DNA of 64,000 bases. It comes from an uncultured bacterium. GTDB taxonomy: Bacteria; Verrucomicrobiota; Lentisphaeria; Victivallales; UBA1829. The notes beneath the pieces are model-generated. The model was not told the DNA's origin, did not search any database, and saw only the letters and a list, made by a program, of their open reading frames with translations. Position numbers and translations under genes: made by a program. Below are positions 27,356 through 36,087 of this stretch, piece by piece. The first letter of the stretch is position 1, and each line of letters begins with the position of its first letter. The DNA is taken from assembly GCA_902802585.1 (NCBI GenBank), contig CADCMR010000007.1:27647-91646 (forward strand), written 5' to 3'.

Positions 27356-28603
27356 TCAGCCGAGCTTCAGGACGGCGGAGAAAGCTCCGTCGTGCGTGCC
27401 GGTTGGGAGGAGCGTCTGTTCGCGGACGAGCTTGAGATCGGGATATTCGGAAAGCAGCAGCTGGACGCGCCCGAGGTTTTCCTCGAATTCGAGGCTGCAT
27501 GTGGAATAAAGGAGCGTGCCGCCTGGCTTGAGCATGGAGACCGCGCTTTTCAAGATGGCGTGCTGGAGCACGGCGAGTTCGGAAAGGCGTGTTTTCGAGA
27601 AACGCCACGGGACATCGGGTCGACGGCGGATGACGCCGGTATTCGAGCAGGGGACGTCGGCGAGGATGAAGTCGAAGGACTGCGGCGGGAACGGGAGTTC
27701 GCGGGCGTCGGCGGCGACGGTCTTTGCCCTGACGCCGGCGCGGCGCAGGTTGACGTTCAGCGTGGAGACGCGTTTCCGGGAACGGTCGGCGGCGGTGATC
27801 TTCGCGCCGGGCGCGGCAAGTTCGGAAAGCATGATGGTCTTGCCGCCGGGCGCGGCGCAGAGGTCGAGGATCGTCCCGGACGGCTTGGATTCCAGCAGGC
27901 AGAGTCCCATGGACGTGGCGGGATCCTGCACATAAAGCGAGCCGTCCTGCAGCAGAGGGTTGTCGAAAAGTCCGGCGGTATTGTTCAGCGTGAAGAACCG
28001 GAAGTCACCCGTGTCGAAGTCGGGGTCGAAGGGCTCGGGACCGCAGTCCGCCAGCAGGGATGCGTCCGCGCCGGGACGGAGCCGCACAGAAATGGGTGGA
28101 TTGGACGCGAACTGGCCGAGGATGGCGGCCGCGCGTTCCGGTCCGTAGGCGGCGGTCCAGCGTTCCCGGAGGAGCGGCGGACAGTCCGCGGGGATATGCG
28201 TGCGGTCGATGGAGTCGTCGCGAACGTATGCGCGGAGGATGGCGTTCACGAACGAGCCGCCGCCGGGACCGCGGAGCCGCTTGGCGGTATCAACCGCGAT
28301 ATTGACCGCGGATTGCCAGGGAAGCCCGGTCTGGAAGAAGACCTGCGCGGCGGCGAGGGAAACCAGAAGGCGCATCTGCTGGTTGACCTTGCCTTTCCTG
28401 GCGTGCTTGATGAGCAGGGAATCCAGGAAGTACTTGTGGCGGAAATATTCGAACAGGAGCGAGGCGACGGCGGCTTTCGCGGGGAAATCCCCGGCGCGGA
28501 GGTCATCCAGGCAGTCGTCAAGGGAGACGCCGTCGTTTTCCCAGGCGGTCAGGGCGGAGAGCGCGTGTTCCAGGATGCCCTCGGAAATGCGGGATGTCTT
28601 CAA
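27356..28603 (-). CDS. rsmB: 16S rRNA (cytosine-5)-methyltransferase, RsmB/Sun family
   Basis: The 415-aa SAM-dependent RNA m5C methyltransferase has an N-terminal NusB-like helical domain (1-140). A Rossmann domain follows, with the SAM motif LDLCAAPGGKTIML. The catalytic and release cysteines are in DVPCSNTGVIRRRPD and LLYSTCSLEFEEN. This architecture is typical of RsmB rather than other NOL1/NOP2/Sun proteins. It has its own promoter. Confidence 0.93.
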   Translation of the reverse strand: MKTSRISEGILEHALSALTAWENDGVSLDDCLDDLRAGDFPAKAAVASLLFEYFRHKYFLDSLLIKHARKGKVNQQMRLLVSLAAAQVFFQTGLPWQSAVNIAVDTAKRLRGPGGGSFVNAILRAYVRDDSIDRTHIPADCPPLLRERWTAAYGPERAAAILGQFASNPPISVRLRPGADASLLADCGPEPFDPDFDTGDFRFFTLNNTAGLFDNPLLQDGSLYVQDPATSMGLCLLESKPSGTILDLCAAPGGKTIMLSELAAPGAKITAADRSRKRVSTLNVNLRRAGVRAKTVAADARELPFPPQSFDFILADVPCSNTGVIRRRPDVPWRFSKTRLSELAVLQHAILKSAVSMLKPGGTLLYSTCSLEFEENLGRVQLLLSEYPDLKLVREQTLLPTGTHDGAFSAVLKLG

Positions 28604-28654
28604 CGGAGTGCCTTTCTGTCTTCTGTGGAAAGTTCGGATAAATGACGCTCAATT

Positions 28655-28683
28655 AATATAGCATAGGGACGGCGGAAATGCAA
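28655..28683 (-). promoter_or_regulatory. Sigma-70-type promoter for rsmB
   Basis: Minus strand: TTGCAT, 17-nt spacer ending TGC, TATATT, about 55 bp upstream of rsmB. Confidence 0.8.
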
Positions 28684-28762
28684 CCGCGCGGGGGAAAGAT
28701 GTTGGCGCGGAATGGAAAGACTTCCGCCGACAGTCCGCGTCCGATGCCAGGAGGTCGGAATC

Positions 28763-30646
28763 TCAGAAATCGACCGGATCGTCGTCCGCGGGCGTCGTAC
28801 GAGAGGGAACGCCAAACGGGGCGTCGATCGTTTCGGACTGGCCGGGGAGGATGTTTCCCGGTTTTTTCGCGGAGGCGGACTTGCCGGAAAGCAGACGGCG
28901 GAAGATCGGCTCAAGGTCGTCGGAAGGTTTGGAATCGCCTGACAGCGCGGTCTGCCAGACGGAGAGGCGAGCGCCGTACAGTTTCGCGAGCCAGGAACCT
29001 TCCGGCAGAACCTGGAAAGCGTTGCGGAGCGCTCCGAACTGCGTGAGGACGCGGTCCGGGATACGGCCGTTCTCAAGCGAATCCGGGGCGAGGTCATACA
29101 GGGAACGTACCAGGCGCCCCAGAAGCACGCGGACCTGTTGTTCCGCCGAGAAATAGACGTCCGGCGGATTCTGGTCCGGACGGGAAAGGACGGCGAGGCA
29201 GTAGGCATCGGCGCGCGGCGGCTGCGTTCCGGCGAGCGACGCGGCGGACCGGAGATGGTCGCCCATGTCGGCGGCTGAGACGACGGCGGACGGCGCGTCG
29301 TCCAGCATCTGGGAGACTGCGGAGACCCAGGCGGCGGCATAGCGCGCTTCAAGGGAATACCCCTGGTCGGAAAATGCAAGTTCGGCGTCGAGCACCGGGG
29401 AATCGTAGAAGGAATCGTCCAGGAAAGGGAAGGATTCCGCGGGCAGGTCGCCGTAGATGGCTTTCAGGGCGGGCGCGGCGTCCAGCAGGGCGCGCTGGTC
29501 CACGAAACGCGGCAGGAACACCAGGAGGCAGAGCCCGGACATCAGGAAAAGCAGGATCAGCAGCAGCGTGATGTGCGAGGTCCGGAAGGAATGCTTTTTC
29601 GACGGGTTGATACGCCCGGCGGGAATGCTGAATACTTTACGGGACTTCGTTCGCGGCGGGGGTTCGTTTTTCTCCTCGGAAACAGGCGGAGCGGGTCGCA
29701 TGATGGCGCGGAGCGCGTCGTTGATGCGCGTCACGACCTGCTTATAGGATGGGCGCGCAGCCGGATCGCGGTCCATCATGTCGAGGATGACAGAGGACAG
29801 CGCGGGCGTGATGTCCGGGCGGACGAGGTCGGGCGGGACAGGATCGGACTTGGTCCGCATGTTGACGAGCTCCTGCACGTCGTCCGCGCGGAAGGGCGGT
29901 TCGCCCGTGAGCAGATGGTAGAAGGAGGCGCCGAGGCTGTAGACGTCGCCTTCGGGACCCTCCTCGCCGGTGAGGACCTTTTCGGGGCTGACGTACTGGG
30001 GGCTGAGCCACATTTTGGAGGGATCGAGATAGGCGGAGGCGGATTTGCCGGAAACGACCTGGGAAAGCCCGAAGTCGGAAATCTTGGCGTTGGAATCGAG
30101 GTCGAGCAGGATGTTCGCGGGCTTGATGTCGTGGTGGACGATTCCGAGCTCGCGGGCTGCGCCCAGCCCCTCGCAGATGTCACGGATCCAGCGGCAGGTC
30201 TCCATGACCGGGAGACGGCCTCTTGCCCTGCTGAGACGGCTTTCGAGCGTGCCGCCGCCCATGTACTGCATGACGATGTACGTGGAGCCATCCCATTCCC
30301 CGCAGGAGTAGATGGGCACGACTGCCGGATGGTTGATCGTGGCGGCGATGCGCGCCTCGTGCAGGAAAAGACCCGGCGAAACGCCATGCGCGGCGAGATC
30401 GGGGTTAAAGACCTTGATGGCGACCTCGCGGTCAAGCGCGAGGTCAAGCGCGCGGTAGACGGCTGCCATGCCTCCTGCCCCCTCGGGCGATTCCAGCAGG
30501 TAGTTGTTGAACCACTTCGGGACAATCAGCTCGAAGGAGCACGAGGGGCAGTTGACGCGGGAGAAGGGCGGCATCTCGGAGACGTCGAGCTTCTGTCCGC
30601 AGCCGGGACATGCGATCTTGATTTTGCGCGGGGGCTGGTCGGCCAT
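28763..30646 (-). CDS. Hanks-type Ser/Thr protein kinase with N-terminal zinc ribbon and one TM helix
   Basis: The 627-aa protein begins with a CxxC...CxxC zinc ribbon (ACPGCGQKLD ... VNCPSCSFEL). A kinase domain follows (about 55-320): glycine loop EGAGGMAAVYRA, Lys in VAIKVF, catalytic loop HHDIKPANILL (HHD replaces HRD), SDFGLS and SPEKVLTGEE. A Pro-rich juxtamembrane linker, one TM helix (ITLLLILLFLMSGLCLLVFL, about 360-380) and a helical extracytoplasmic domain of about 240 aa complete it. It lies 24 bp after a YihY gene. Substrate unknown; the outer domain may sense an envelope signal. Confidence 0.88.
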   Translation of the reverse strand: MADQPPRKIKIACPGCGQKLDVSEMPPFSRVNCPSCSFELIVPKWFNNYLLESPEGAGGMAAVYRALDLALDREVAIKVFNPDLAAHGVSPGLFLHEARIAATINHPAVVPIYSCGEWDGSTYIVMQYMGGGTLESRLSRARGRLPVMETCRWIRDICEGLGAARELGIVHHDIKPANILLDLDSNAKISDFGLSQVVSGKSASAYLDPSKMWLSPQYVSPEKVLTGEEGPEGDVYSLGASFYHLLTGEPPFRADDVQELVNMRTKSDPVPPDLVRPDITPALSSVILDMMDRDPAARPSYKQVVTRINDALRAIMRPAPPVSEEKNEPPPRTKSRKVFSIPAGRINPSKKHSFRTSHITLLLILLFLMSGLCLLVFLPRFVDQRALLDAAPALKAIYGDLPAESFPFLDDSFYDSPVLDAELAFSDQGYSLEARYAAAWVSAVSQMLDDAPSAVVSAADMGDHLRSAASLAGTQPPRADAYCLAVLSRPDQNPPDVYFSAEQQVRVLLGRLVRSLYDLAPDSLENGRIPDRVLTQFGALRNAFQVLPEGSWLAKLYGARLSVWQTALSGDSKPSDDLEPIFRRLLSGKSASAKKPGNILPGQSETIDAPFGVPSRTTPADDDPVDF

Positions 30647-30670
30647 GGTCGGACAAAACTCTCCTTTGGA

Positions 30671-32137
30671 TCAGGATTTCTTCGTTTCCGCTTCCGCGGC
30701 AGCGGCGCGTTCCGCCTCCAGTTTCGCTTCCGGCGTGAAGGTCACGAGCTGGACGTTCGCGGGATCGTTTTTCGCCGAGGACCAGAGGGTGGCAAGGAGC
30801 TGTTCCGCCTCGGCGGCGTTCTCGGACTTGTAGCCGCTGTCGCCGATGTTGGAAAGGCGTTCCAGGATGGTTGTCGGAATGAAGTCTCCGAGCGGGACTT
30901 TGGTCATGAAGGCGTCGTCGCGGCTGCGGTCGAACGTGACCTCGATCACAAGCCCGGCGGTGATCAGGTCGTTCAGCACGGCGCGCGCGATGCGGATCGG
31001 GATCTCAAGTTTGCCGGAGATGTCCGTGATGGTCACGGCGCCGGTCCGGTTGTTGAACGCCTCGCCGAGAAGCTTCATGATGCGGAGGGCGCAGATGGAA
31101 CGGTAGTGCATGCAGAGGGGCTGGTCGCCGGGGTAGTATTCGTAGTAGTTGACGTTTTGGACGGCGAACGAGAACTGCGCGCCGAGAAGGATCACGGTCC
31201 AGGTCGCCTGAAGCCAGAGGAGGAAGAACGGCAGCGCGGCAAAGCTTCCGTAAACCTTGTTGTAGCTCGTCAGGATCGTCTGCAGGAACATGTAGATGTA
31301 CTGTGTGGCAATGAGGAGCGTGCCGGTCAGGATGGCGCCCCAGAGCGCGGCTTTCGGCTTGACGCGGGTATTCGGGATGAAGAGGTAAAGAAAGAAGAAC
31401 ATGACCCAGGAAAGCACGACCGGGAAGACGTAGCGGATGGCGTCCAGCAGATAACTCTTTCCGGGAAGCCACTGGACGCCCTCGATTCTGGCCATGCCGA
31501 AGGTGTTGAGGCCGAGGAGAAGGACCGCGAAGACGGGGCAGAGGAACAGCAGCGTGATGTAGTCGCTGAGCTTGCGGAGCAGGGGCCGCCCCTGCTTGAT
31601 GCCCCAGATGTCATTGAACGAGCTTTCGATGTTGGCAAGCAGTTTCAGCGCCGTGAAGAACAGCATGGCAACGCCGATCCCCGTGATGATGCCGCCCGCC
31701 GCGACCTCGAGCGTGGTCTCCGCGAAGTCCAGGATCCATTTGGCGACATCTTCCTGCCCGACGAAGCTCTCGACGAGCTTTTTGCGGAGTATTTTCTCGA
31801 AGTTGAAGCCGCGCGCGATGCCGAGGAGAAGGGCGACGAGCGGGACGACCGACATGAGCGTGAGGAACGTCAGCGAGGAGGCCCGCAGCCCGCATTTGTT
31901 CTTGATGAAGTTCTTGCCGGTCAGCAGGAGGACGCGTTCGATGGCAAGCGGGATGACTTTGCTCTTCGGGAGGTCGGCCGTGCGGACGTTCCAGACCATC
32001 TGTTCGATCTGTTTCAGCGGGGCGGGATCTTTGTCCGGCTGTTCCGCTACGTTGACCACGGACTTTGTGGCGGACGGATTGTCCGTGCGGACATCGGCGG
32101 CCGTTTGTTCGGGTTCTTTTTTCGAGGTGGGTTTCAT
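30671..32137 (-). CDS. YihY/BrkB family inner-membrane protein
   Basis: The 488-aa protein has the YihY/virulence-factor BrkB fold, with about six TM helices between residues 75 and 340 (for example SSLTFLTLMSVVPLVALLLG and LPFFLLWLQATWTVILLGAQ). A C-terminal winged-helix-like cytoplasmic region contains LGEAFNNRTGAVTITDISGK. Despite the old rbn annotation the family is not RNase BN; its role is unknown, perhaps in envelope transport. An extra hydrophilic N-terminus of about 45 residues is rich in charged residues. It lies within the glgC-HD-TauE-YihY-kinase run. Confidence 0.85.
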   Translation of the reverse strand: MKPTSKKEPEQTAADVRTDNPSATKSVVNVAEQPDKDPAPLKQIEQMVWNVRTADLPKSKVIPLAIERVLLLTGKNFIKNKCGLRASSLTFLTLMSVVPLVALLLGIARGFNFEKILRKKLVESFVGQEDVAKWILDFAETTLEVAAGGIITGIGVAMLFFTALKLLANIESSFNDIWGIKQGRPLLRKLSDYITLLFLCPVFAVLLLGLNTFGMARIEGVQWLPGKSYLLDAIRYVFPVVLSWVMFFFLYLFIPNTRVKPKAALWGAILTGTLLIATQYIYMFLQTILTSYNKVYGSFAALPFFLLWLQATWTVILLGAQFSFAVQNVNYYEYYPGDQPLCMHYRSICALRIMKLLGEAFNNRTGAVTITDISGKLEIPIRIARAVLNDLITAGLVIEVTFDRSRDDAFMTKVPLGDFIPTTILERLSNIGDSGYKSENAAEAEQLLATLWSSAKNDPANVQLVTFTPEAKLEAERAAAAEAETKKS

Positions 32138-32176
32138 GTTTGATCTCCGGATGTGAGGGGATGAAAAAAAACGAGT

Positions 32177-33052
32177 TCAGCCCGCGTCGATGGATTCCGG
32201 TCCGGGCGGAAGAAGTTCGGCGGGCGCCGTTTCCTCCGCCGGAACGGATTCAGGGTCGGGCGTATTGACAGGCGAGGACGGCCAGAGAAGTTTGACCGCG
32301 GAAACGATGACGATGATCTCGATAATGACCTCGAAGAAGCGCTGCGGAGCGCGTTTCACGAAGAGGACACCCAGGAATGCGCCGATCAGGATGAGAGGGA
32401 GCATCGGCAGGACGGCGCGCAGGGCGGCGGCGGTGACGCGCCCCTCGAAACAGAACACCGGGAGCTTCGTCCAGTTCATGATCATGAAGAACCAGGCGCA
32501 TGTGCCGACGTAGCGGTCCTTCGGCAGCTTCATGCTCAACAGGTACAGCGCCATTACGGGGCCGGCGGCGTTCGCCACCTGCGTGGTGAATCCGGCGGCG
32601 AGCCCGACGACCGCGGAAAACGCCCAGTGGTTCGGGACGGGCGCGTGTTTGAAGAACGCCACGCGGACCAGATGCACCGCCGCGAGGAGCAGGATGATCC
32701 AGCCGATCAGGATGCGGAGATGTTCCGGCCTGTTCAAAAAACGGAGCGTCACGAATCCGAGCGCGAGTCCGAGCATGGTGTAGGGGAGCAGCCTGAGCAC
32801 GATCTTCCAGTCGGCATTGCGGCGGTAGTACGACACCGCGAAGATGTCGCCCGCGCAGATCATGAGCAGCATCACGCCGGTCGCGAAGCCGGGATTCAGG
32901 TCGAACGCCACCGCGAGCAGGATCACGGGGAGCATGCCGAGCCCGGGGATGCCGGACTTGTTCACGCCCACGAGCAGCGCGGAGACGGCGAGGATTGCCA
33001 GCTGGAACGCCGTCATGCCGGGGAAGCAGAACGCCATGAAGTCGGAAAGCAT
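32177..33052 (-). CDS. TauE/SafE-family sulfite/anion exporter-like protein
   Basis: The 291-aa polytopic protein of the TauE/SafE (DUF81) family has 8-9 hydrophobic helices, with two related halves that each carry a Gly/Pro-rich motif (VNKSGIPGLGMLP; FTTQVANAAGPVMALYLL). Members export sulfite, sulfoacetate or related anions; the substrate here is unknown. The ATG at 33052 overlaps the stop of the HD-domain gene (TAATG), so the start is well placed; the frame is open further upstream only as a shadow. Confidence 0.85.
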   Translation of the reverse strand: MLSDFMAFCFPGMTAFQLAILAVSALLVGVNKSGIPGLGMLPVILLAVAFDLNPGFATGVMLLMICAGDIFAVSYYRRNADWKIVLRLLPYTMLGLALGFVTLRFLNRPEHLRILIGWIILLLAAVHLVRVAFFKHAPVPNHWAFSAVVGLAAGFTTQVANAAGPVMALYLLSMKLPKDRYVGTCAWFFMIMNWTKLPVFCFEGRVTAAALRAVLPMLPLILIGAFLGVLFVKRAPQRFFEVIIEIIVIVSAVKLLWPSSPVNTPDPESVPAEETAPAELLPPGPESIDAG

Positions 33053-33717
33053 TACTTGCGGCCCTCCTGTTCCTCGTTCAGGCGGTCGAAAAACGCCCGC
33101 ATGAACTCCGCCCGGTCGGCGGCGAACCGCCGCGCGGAACCGGTCAGCAGGTGGTCCGGAAGACCGCGGAGCTTTACGAGGTATTCGCGGTAGGCGGAAT
33201 CCTGGCTGGAATACGATTCGGAGGCGAGGGCGTCCTGTTCGGAATTGTGCAGGCATGCGCCGATGCGTCCGGCGAAGTGGAATGCGCGCGCCACGCCGAA
33301 TGCGCCGAGCGAGTCCAGCTTGTCCGCGTCGTACACGATGCGGGCTTCGATCGTGGCGGGCTTCAGGTTGCCGCGGTAACGGTGCGTGCGCACGATCTCC
33401 GAAACGTGATGAATGAACTCCGCATCTTCGCAGCCCTCCTCCTCAAGGATGCGCCGGGATTTCTCCGCGCCGAGCGCGGCGTGGCAGAGCTTGCCGCCGG
33501 AGGCGAGTTCCTCCGGACGTGCGACGTCGTGGAGCAACGCGCCGAAACGCACGGCGTCCCGGTCGCAACCGGTTTCCTCCGCGGCGATCCGTTCGGCATT
33601 TTTCAGCACCCGGAGCGTATGGGCGAAATCGTGGCAGCCGGGCGCGTCGCCGAGTTCGCGGCGCACCCGTTCATAAACACGGTCCCAGAGGCGGAGGGAT
33701 GCCCCGGAGGAGTTCAC
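33052..33717 (-). CDS. HD-domain phosphohydrolase
   Basis: The 221-aa protein has the HD signature: CHDFAHTLRVLKNAERIA (first His), LLHDVARPEE (HD pair), a mid-domain HH and IVYDADKLDSLG (final Asp). This resembles the YedJ/predicted phosphohydrolase group. Substrates are typically nucleotides or nucleotide second messengers; none can be assigned here. It sits 18 bp downstream of glgC and overlaps the TauE-like gene. Confidence 0.87.
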   Translation of the reverse strand: MNSSGASLRLWDRVYERVRRELGDAPGCHDFAHTLRVLKNAERIAAEETGCDRDAVRFGALLHDVARPEELASGGKLCHAALGAEKSRRILEEEGCEDAEFIHHVSEIVRTHRYRGNLKPATIEARIVYDADKLDSLGAFGVARAFHFAGRIGACLHNSEQDALASESYSSQDSAYREYLVKLRGLPDHLLTGSARRFAADRAEFMRAFFDRLNEEQEGRK

Positions 33718-33735
33718 GGCAGGTCTCGCAGGGTA

Positions 33736-35106
33736 TTACTTTTTCGCCGTTTGGGCGTCGTCCGCCTTTTCGTCCTTTTCCGGTTCGGTGTCCAGCTCGG
33801 CGAGGTCGGCGGAGGGATGAATCACCTGCAGGGAATGGCGTTCCTTCGGGATCACGGTCAGCCACTTCGGGTTGCCCTGTTCGTCGACGCCGAGGTCGAC
33901 CACGAAATAACGCTTCTCGTCGTCCGCCTTGTCGTAGCCGATGATCGTGCCGCGCGGGATCATGTTGTGCTTGTCGATGATCGCGTTGCGGATGCGGCAG
34001 TGTTCGCCGATGTCGACGTCGGAGAGCAGGATGCAGTTATGGACGGTGGCGTAGCTGTGGACGAAGACCTTGTTGAACAGGATCGAGTCGGTCACGGTGC
34101 TGCCGGAAACGATGCAGCCGTCGCAGACGATGGAGTTGATTGCCCGGCCGATGCGCGGGAGACCGAATGCGTCGATCTCCTCGTTGTGGATGAACTTGGC
34201 GGGGGGCAGACTGTAGTGGTAGTTGTTGATCGGCCAGAGCGGATTGTAGAGGTCGAGGTGCGGCGTAGTGCTGCGCAGGTCCATGTTCGCCTCGAAATAC
34301 GCCTTCAGGGTCCCGACGTCGCGCCAGTAGGGCTTCGTGGAGAGGTCCTGGCCTGGGATGACGTTCGTGTAGAAGTTGTAGGCGTAGAGGCGCTTCGTCT
34401 TCACGAGCGCGGGGATGATGTCCTTGCCGAAGTCGTGGCTGGTCTTGCCCGCCTTGTGGTCGCGGTTCAGCAGCGTCAGCAGGTCGGCGGAGTTGAAGAT
34501 GTAGTTGCCCATGGAGGCGAGGCACATATTCTTGTCGTTCGGCAGCGGGGTCGGGTTCTTCGGCTTCTCCTGGAACCCGGTGATGCGCCACTGGTCGTCG
34601 ACCTCGATGATGCCGAACTGGCTGGCTTCCTCGATCGGGATCGGGATCGCCGCCACGGTCGCGATGGCGTTGTTCGCCTGGTGGAAGTCGACCATCTGGC
34701 TGACGTCCATGCGGTAGATGTGGTCCGCGCCGAAGACCGCCACGAGGTCCGGATCGAAGTCCTCGATCAGGTTCATGTTCTGGTAGATCGCGTCCGCCGT
34801 GCCCTGGTACCATTCGCGCTCGCGCGTCTGCATTTGGGCGGGCACCGGGATGATGAAGTGACCGCGCTGCTGCGCGTTCGAGAGGTTCCAGCCGTTGATG
34901 ATGTGTTCCATCAGGCTCTGCGATTTGAACTGGGTCAGCACGAAGATGCTGTCGATGCCGCTGTTCACGAAGTTGCTCAGCACGAAGTCGATGATGCGGT
35001 ATTTGCCGCCGAACGGGACGGCGGGTTTCGCGCGCTGGTCGGTCAACGGGGCAAGGCGGGTCCCTTCGCCGCCTGCGAGGATCATGGCCAAAACGGATGT
35101 TCTCAT
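33736..35106 (-). CDS. glgC: Glucose-1-phosphate adenylyltransferase (ADP-glucose pyrophosphorylase)
   Basis: The 456-aa enzyme makes ADP-glucose for glycogen synthesis. N-terminal pyrophosphorylase domain: [20 protein letters not shown], then [44 protein letters not shown] and [15 protein letters not shown]. The C-terminal left-handed beta-helix has hexapeptide repeats ([18 protein letters not shown]). A short acidic/basic tail follows. It is the first gene of a five-gene minus-strand run. Confidence 0.96.
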   Translation of the reverse strand: MRTSVLAMILAGGEGTRLAPLTDQRAKPAVPFGGKYRIIDFVLSNFVNSGIDSIFVLTQFKSQSLMEHIINGWNLSNAQQRGHFIIPVPAQMQTREREWYQGTADAIYQNMNLIEDFDPDLVAVFGADHIYRMDVSQMVDFHQANNAIATVAAIPIPIEEASQFGIIEVDDQWRITGFQEKPKNPTPLPNDKNMCLASMGNYIFNSADLLTLLNRDHKAGKTSHDFGKDIIPALVKTKRLYAYNFYTNVIPGQDLSTKPYWRDVGTLKAYFEANMDLRSTTPHLDLYNPLWPINNYHYSLPPAKFIHNEEIDAFGLPRIGRAINSIVCDGCIVSGSTVTDSILFNKVFVHSYATVHNCILLSDVDIGEHCRIRNAIIDKHNMIPRGTIIGYDKADDEKRYFVVDLGVDEQGNPKWLTVIPKERHSLQVIHPSADLAELDTEPEKDEKADDAQTAKK

Positions 35107-35175
35107 GGTTCAAACCTCCTGGTGGTGTATTTTTTCAAACGGTGTATTTTTCACAAAACGTTTCACTATTTAGAA

Positions 35176-35203
35176 AATATAGCGCCGTCCGAAACAAAGT
35201 CAA
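35176..35203 (-). promoter_or_regulatory. Sigma-70-type promoter for glgC
   Basis: Minus strand: TTGACT, 16-nt spacer ending CGC, TATATT, about 70 bp upstream of glgC. Confidence 0.75.
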
Positions 35204-35365
35204 GGAGGAAAAGCAAAAAAAGCCGGAAAAGCGAAACGGCATCGGAGCATCGCCATGGCGGGTTTCCGATTTGCAATTGTTTTTTGTGTTGCGGTGTTTC
35301 CGCGCATTGTGGCTTCAGGACTTTGAAAATCCTATTTCTTAGTTTTCAAGCTCAAAAACCATTGG

Positions 35366-36076
35366 TCATTCTCCATATTTCATGAACTCCGTCTGGAATC
35401 GTGCGAAAATCTCCTCAACGGCATAGTCGAGGTGCATCGCGGTCTTTTTGAGCAGGCTGGCGATGAAGTTGCTGCCGAGCATGGCGGGGATGACCGCAAA
35501 CAATGCTGCCACAGTGGTCAGCAGGGCTCCGGAGACGCCTGGCGCGAGCGCCTGGACGTCCGGATGCCCTGTCTGGGCGAGCCTGGAGAAAGCGACGGTG
35601 ATGCCCCACACGGTCCCGAAAAGACCGAGGAAGGGGCAGATACCGACAGCCGAGGCAAGAAGCATGGTGCGTTTTTCCAGGAGCATCAGCTGGCTTTCCA
35701 CTTCGCATTCCATTGTGGTGCGCAGCAGGTTGACTTCCTTTTCGGTCAGCGGGCGGCAGGTCCTGTCCGGCAGGACGGCGTCGAACGAATGGAACCGTCC
35801 GGCGGCGGCGAGGAAAACTTCCCCCGCCGGAGACGTTGCCTTTTTCGCCTCCTTCCGCATTTCGAACAGGTTTGCCGCGCTTAGCAGATTCTGAAGGAAC
35901 GCCTCGCTGTTTTTCAATGCGCTTCGGAGAGAAAGGATCTTCTCAATGATGAGCGAGCACGCTCCAATCGAAATCAGGAAAAGAAGGACGCAGATCAACT
36001 GGCCGAGCCAGTCGCTCATCTTGAAGGCATAGACCAACTCCCTGAAGCCATTGCCCTGGAAAAACGCAACTCCCAT
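35366..36076 (-). CDS. MotA/TolQ/ExbB-type proton channel subunit
   Basis: The 236-aa protein has the three-TM layout of the family: a first TM near 27-47 (LICVLLFLISIGACSLIIEK), a cytoplasmic loop, then LLASAVGICPFLGLFGTVWG and LLTTVAALFAVIPAMLGSNF, with the conserved GLxGTVWG motif. Such channels need an ExbD/TolR/MotB partner. None is encoded beside it, because the next gene downstream is glgC. It starts 11 bp after the pseudo-GTPase stop, so it belongs to the GTPase array. I infer that it couples proton motive force to, or reports on, the membrane GTPase system. Confidence 0.85.
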   Translation of the reverse strand: MGVAFFQGNGFRELVYAFKMSDWLGQLICVLLFLISIGACSLIIEKILSLRSALKNSEAFLQNLLSAANLFEMRKEAKKATSPAGEVFLAAAGRFHSFDAVLPDRTCRPLTEKEVNLLRTTMECEVESQLMLLEKRTMLLASAVGICPFLGLFGTVWGITVAFSRLAQTGHPDVQALAPGVSGALLTTVAALFAVIPAMLGSNFIASLLKKTAMHLDYAVEEIFARFQTEFMKYGE

Positions 36077-36087
36077 GTCCGGTCCTT

